A stretch of DNA of 9,220 nucleotides from an uncultured Tidjanibacter sp. (GTDB taxonomy: Bacteria > Bacteroidota > Bacteroidia > Bacteroidales > Rikenellaceae): the NCBI GenBank assembly GCA_934663885.1, contig CAKUKW010000068.1, forward strand, positions 1 to 9,220, given 5' to 3'. Shown piece after piece: positions 6,815 to 9,220 of the stretch. A program made the translations under genes and the position numbers. Each line of letters begins with the position of its first letter. Position 1 is the stretch's first letter. The notes below the pieces were generated by a model. It saw nothing but the letters and a program-made list of their open reading frames with translations, did no database searches and was not told where the DNA came from.

Positions 6815-7161
6815 ATATCTTTTTGCGGCCTCGGTTTATTTTTATAGGAAAAATAAGCTCTGGCACTCTTTTAGCGTACAATTATAACGAAAAATCCCGT
6901 GTTTTTTAGTAAAATTGCAGGTTAGTTACCATTTATCAGCTCAACAGTTTAGCATCCCTGGCCGGAGCTAATAAAAAACAAGAGCCTGTTTAAATTTTAC
7001 TGATAAGAAATGTCAAGTGAATTTATAATATGATTTTCCCGTGCAACACGAGGCGCAATGGGGTTCCATTGTAAGGAGGGTTGCGCGGGAAAAGCGACTA
7101 AAAAGGCCATAACAGACTTATTGAATAATTTTCAAACCGACTCTAAGGCAAAGCACGCCCG
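6815..7161. other. Divergent intergenic region between tsaD and the tamB-like gene
   Basis: This 347-bp stretch has no convincing coding region. It must contain the start signals of both flanking genes. For tsaD, a weak -7-like TATAATTG lies on the - strand at 6879-6886, without a convincing -33 element. For the tamB-like gene I see no good consensus promoter. The region also contains the nested hairpin at 7034-7093. Confidence 0.6.
7034..7093 (+). repeat. Long nested hairpin upstream of the tamB-like gene
   Basis: TTTTCCCGTGCAAC (7034-7047) pairs with GTTGCGCGGGAAAA (7080-7093) over 14 positions. The only imperfection is T7042 opposite G7085, a G-U wobble in a + strand RNA but an A-C mismatch on the other strand. 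Inside it, after a symmetrical 8/8 internal loop, CAATGG (7056-7061) pairs with CCATTG (7066-7071) around a GGTT loop. The element ends 68 nt before the tamB-like start codon and is not followed by a T-run, so it is not a terminator. It could be a structured 5' leader or a dispersed palindromic repeat. Confidence 0.6.
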
Positions 7162-9220
7162 ATGCGCAAAGTTATAAAAATATTGGCTTCGGTATTTTCC
7201 GGTATAATAATCGGGAGTCTGGCGTTGGTGTTATTGGCCGCCCTGTTGCTCAACGTGGAGGGTATACAGAATTTCGTGGTCACCAAAGCGGGCAGCATAA
7301 TCAGTGAAAAAATAGGTACCACGGTCAGTATCGGCAGGATCAATATACGCGGCTTCAGCAAGGTTACCGCAAAGGATGTTTACATTGAGGATTATCATGG
7401 CGACACGCTTATATATGCAGGTAAACTTACTGCCAGACTGGACAAAGGCCTTCTTTTCAAGAACGAAATAGTGATCGGGGACGTAAGCCTCGACAGTGCG
7501 AAGATATACCTGACGACACATGAAAGCGGTGAGATGAACATCTCCGAAATAATCGCCCGCATATCCGACCCCGACAGCGAAAGCGGCGGGAGTAAACTCT
7601 TCTTCAACGATATTTTTATAAGTAATTCGGTCTTCAGGCTCAAAAACCTGCAGCCTGAAGAATCGGAATATTCCGGGAAGGGGGTGAATTTTTCAGACAT
7701 GGAATTGCGGAACCTGAACCTCGGGAGTAAGAACCTCGAGATAGGCGACGTAATCAAAATGGATCTTTACGCCCTGTCTTTTATTGAAAAGAGTGGTTTC
7801 GAGGTGGATATCCTGGAAACCAGTAAGTTTACGATAAGCGACGGTACGCTCGACTTCAAAAAACTGCGGATCAAGACTCCCGGCACCGACCTCGATATGC
7901 CCGTATTCTCAATGAAAGGCTCCTCGTGGGAGGACTTCTCCGACGTATTGAACAGAATGAGGTTCACTGCCCGCATATCGGATTCCAGGCTCAATTCCAC
8001 GACGCTCGGCTATTTCATTCCTTCCCTCCCCCCCTCTATCGACGGCATCCAGCTGACAGGTCTCTCACTCGATTTCGACGGTACGTTGAACGATTTCGCC
8101 GGAAGTATCTCCAGCCTCAGGTACGAAGAAACGACACTTGCGGCCAAATATAATATAAAGAACATCCTGAAAGACATAAATGCGGCGGAAGTGGACGTCG
8201 AGCTGGCGGGGCTGTCGACAAGCGGCTCCGGCATAGCGGGACTGATCGAAAAACTCTCGGGTGAACAGCCCGACAGTTCGCTCGTGTCGATTCTCACAAA
8301 TGCCGGCGAAATAGAAATGCATTTAGGGGCGCGTGGCAAGATGTCGGAACTAAAAACGGCCGGTACACTGTCGACAGCTGCCGGAACAGTGGTTTTTTCC
8401 GGTGATGTGGGCATGTCCGACGAGCGGGGACTGGCGGCCAGGGCCGAACTTTCGGTGCATGAATTCGACACTGGAAAGCTGTTAGGCAACGAAATGTTAG
8501 GGCCCGCATCGGTCACATTGAGGGCCGACGGGGTGATTAAAGACAAGATTGCCAACGCGAGGGTGAGCCTCGGCGTCGAAAAGGTTTATGTGAACGGATA
8601 TACCTATCATGGCGTATCGTTCAACGGAAGGCTTCGCGACAGGCTCATAAGCGGCACGCTTGTGTCGAAAGATCCGGCATTGGATTTAGAGATGCGCGGC
8701 AGGGCCGATTTCCGCCCAGAAACCCCTGCCTATGACCTGACGGTAGATCTGGCTAAAGCGGATTTGGCCGCAACGAATTTCAACAAAGCCGACTCGGTTT
8801 CCGTTGTGAGCGGTAAAATAACGGCGCAGGGTAGCGGCACAACGCTGGATAACCTGAACGGCCTTATCGCTTTCGAAGATTTGCGCTACGATAACGGCAG
8901 GGATTCGCTGCTGGTGGAGAGAATGGAGTTGACCGGCGATAACTCCGACACTAATAAAAAACTCGCACTCAGATCTGAATTTGTCACGGCCGAATTCGCG
9001 AGTACGATGAGCTACAGGGATGTTTTCTATTACCTGAACAAAATAGTGGCGGACTACGCTCCTTCGCTTATCGCTTCAAAAGCGGCCGAAGGAGAAGGGC
9101 AACCCAAGGCGCCAGATTATTCCGACAACGATTTTTCGACGCTGCGTGTCGATATACTGAATACCGACCCCATTACCCGCATATTCGTGCCCGGGCTTAG
9201 CATAGCCCCCAGCTCAGGCG
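7162..9220 (+). CDS. TamB/AsmA-like envelope protein, N-terminal part (3' end outside window)
   Basis: The frame is open from the ATG at 7162 to the end of the window, giving 686 codons without a stop. The protein begins with a basic stretch (MRKVIK) and one hydrophobic helix (about residues 8-31), a signal anchor for the inner membrane. The following part (IQNFVV, IGTTVSIGRINIRGF, the KDVYIEDYHGDTLIYAGKL region) matches the N-terminal pattern of Bacteroidota AsmA/TamB-type proteins. The rest is repetitive, rich in short beta-strand-like segments with Asp, Ser and Gly turns, as expected for the long beta-groove that spans the periplasm. TamB-like proteins are linked to outer-membrane assembly and lipid transport between membranes. 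Bacteroidota members usually exceed 1000 residues and end in a DUF490 domain, which would lie beyond the window. The family call is good; the exact function in this organism is inferred. No clear Shine-Dalgarno site is present. Confidence 0.85.
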   Translation, partial: MRKVIKILASVFSGIIIGSLALVLLAALLLNVEGIQNFVVTKAGSIISEKIGTTVSIGRINIRGFSKVTAKDVYIEDYHGDTLIYAGKLTARLDKGLLFKNEIVIGDVSLDSAKIYLTTHESGEMNISEIIARISDPDSESGGSKLFFNDIFISNSVFRLKNLQPEESEYSGKGVNFSDMELRNLNLGSKNLEIGDVIKMDLYALSFIEKSGFEVDILETSKFTISDGTLDFKKLRIKTPGTDLDMPVFSMKGSSWEDFSDVLNRMRFTARISDSRLNSTTLGYFIPSLPPSIDGIQLTGLSLDFDGTLNDFAGSISSLRYEETTLAAKYNIKNILKDINAAEVDVELAGLSTSGSGIAGLIEKLSGEQPDSSLVSILTNAGEIEMHLGARGKMSELKTAGTLSTAAGTVVFSGDVGMSDERGLAARAELSVHEFDTGKLLGNEMLGPASVTLRADGVIKDKIANARVSLGVEKVYVNGYTYHGVSFNGRLRDRLISGTLVSKDPALDLEMRGRADFRPETPAYDLTVDLAKADLAATNFNKADSVSVVSGKITAQGSGTTLDNLNGLIAFEDLRYDNGRDSLLVERMELTGDNSDTNKKLALRSEFVTAEFASTMSYRDVFYYLNKIVADYAPSLIASKAAEGEGQPKAPDYSDNDFSTLRVDILNTDPITRIFVPGLSIAPSSG

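Noticed and set aside
6432..6887. 151-codon frame on the + strand
   Set aside because: It is mostly antisense to the N-terminal half of tsaD and extends into the intergenic region only by chance.
8010..8555. 181-codon frame on the - strand with Ser/Ala/Pro-rich composition
   Set aside because: It is antisense to the tamB-like gene; the Ser/Pro-rich composition is what the opposite strand of that sequence yields.
1..9220. CRISPR arrays, insertion sequences and transposases
   Set aside because: I saw no regularly spaced repeats, no transposase-like protein, and no terminal inverted repeats with target duplications.

Overview
The window looks like a chromosomal segment from a member of the phylum Bacteroidota. 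Three things suggest this. Promoter-like sites match the Bacteroidota pattern TTTG/TTG, about 20 bp, then TANNTTTG. Start codons lack Shine-Dalgarno sequences. On the right, tsaD lies divergent to a large TamB/AsmA-type gene, a neighbourhood I associate with this phylum. The order and genus cannot be fixed from what is visible.

The left part (1-5213, + strand) is a tightly packed defence-type operon: the C-terminal part of an SF2/SNF2-type helicase, a 1064-residue Eco57I-like N6-adenine DNA methyltransferase, and a 289-residue protein of unknown function with one hydrophobic, possibly membrane-spanning segment. The gaps are only 8 and 11 bp. The helicase plus large methyltransferase pairing resembles restriction-modification or DISARM-like antiphage systems. 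The exact system cannot be named because the upstream genes are outside the window. Both the putative target-recognition part of the methyltransferase and the third gene are poorer in G+C than the surrounding DNA.

The middle (5214-5791) is a boundary. It holds an 11-bp-period direct repeat, a strong bidirectional terminator hairpin, a tRNA-Leu(CAG) gene on the - strand whose 3' end faces the defence operon, the tRNA promoter, and a candidate small RNA on the - strand with its own promoter and intrinsic terminator. This layout fits an accessory island inserted at the 3' end of a tRNA gene, although no integrase or second attachment site is visible.

The right part (5792-9220) looks like core chromosome. 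tsaD (- strand) encodes the t6A tRNA-modification enzyme. A 347-bp divergent intergenic region with a long nested hairpin separates it from the 5' part of a TamB-like envelope gene (+ strand), which runs off the window end.
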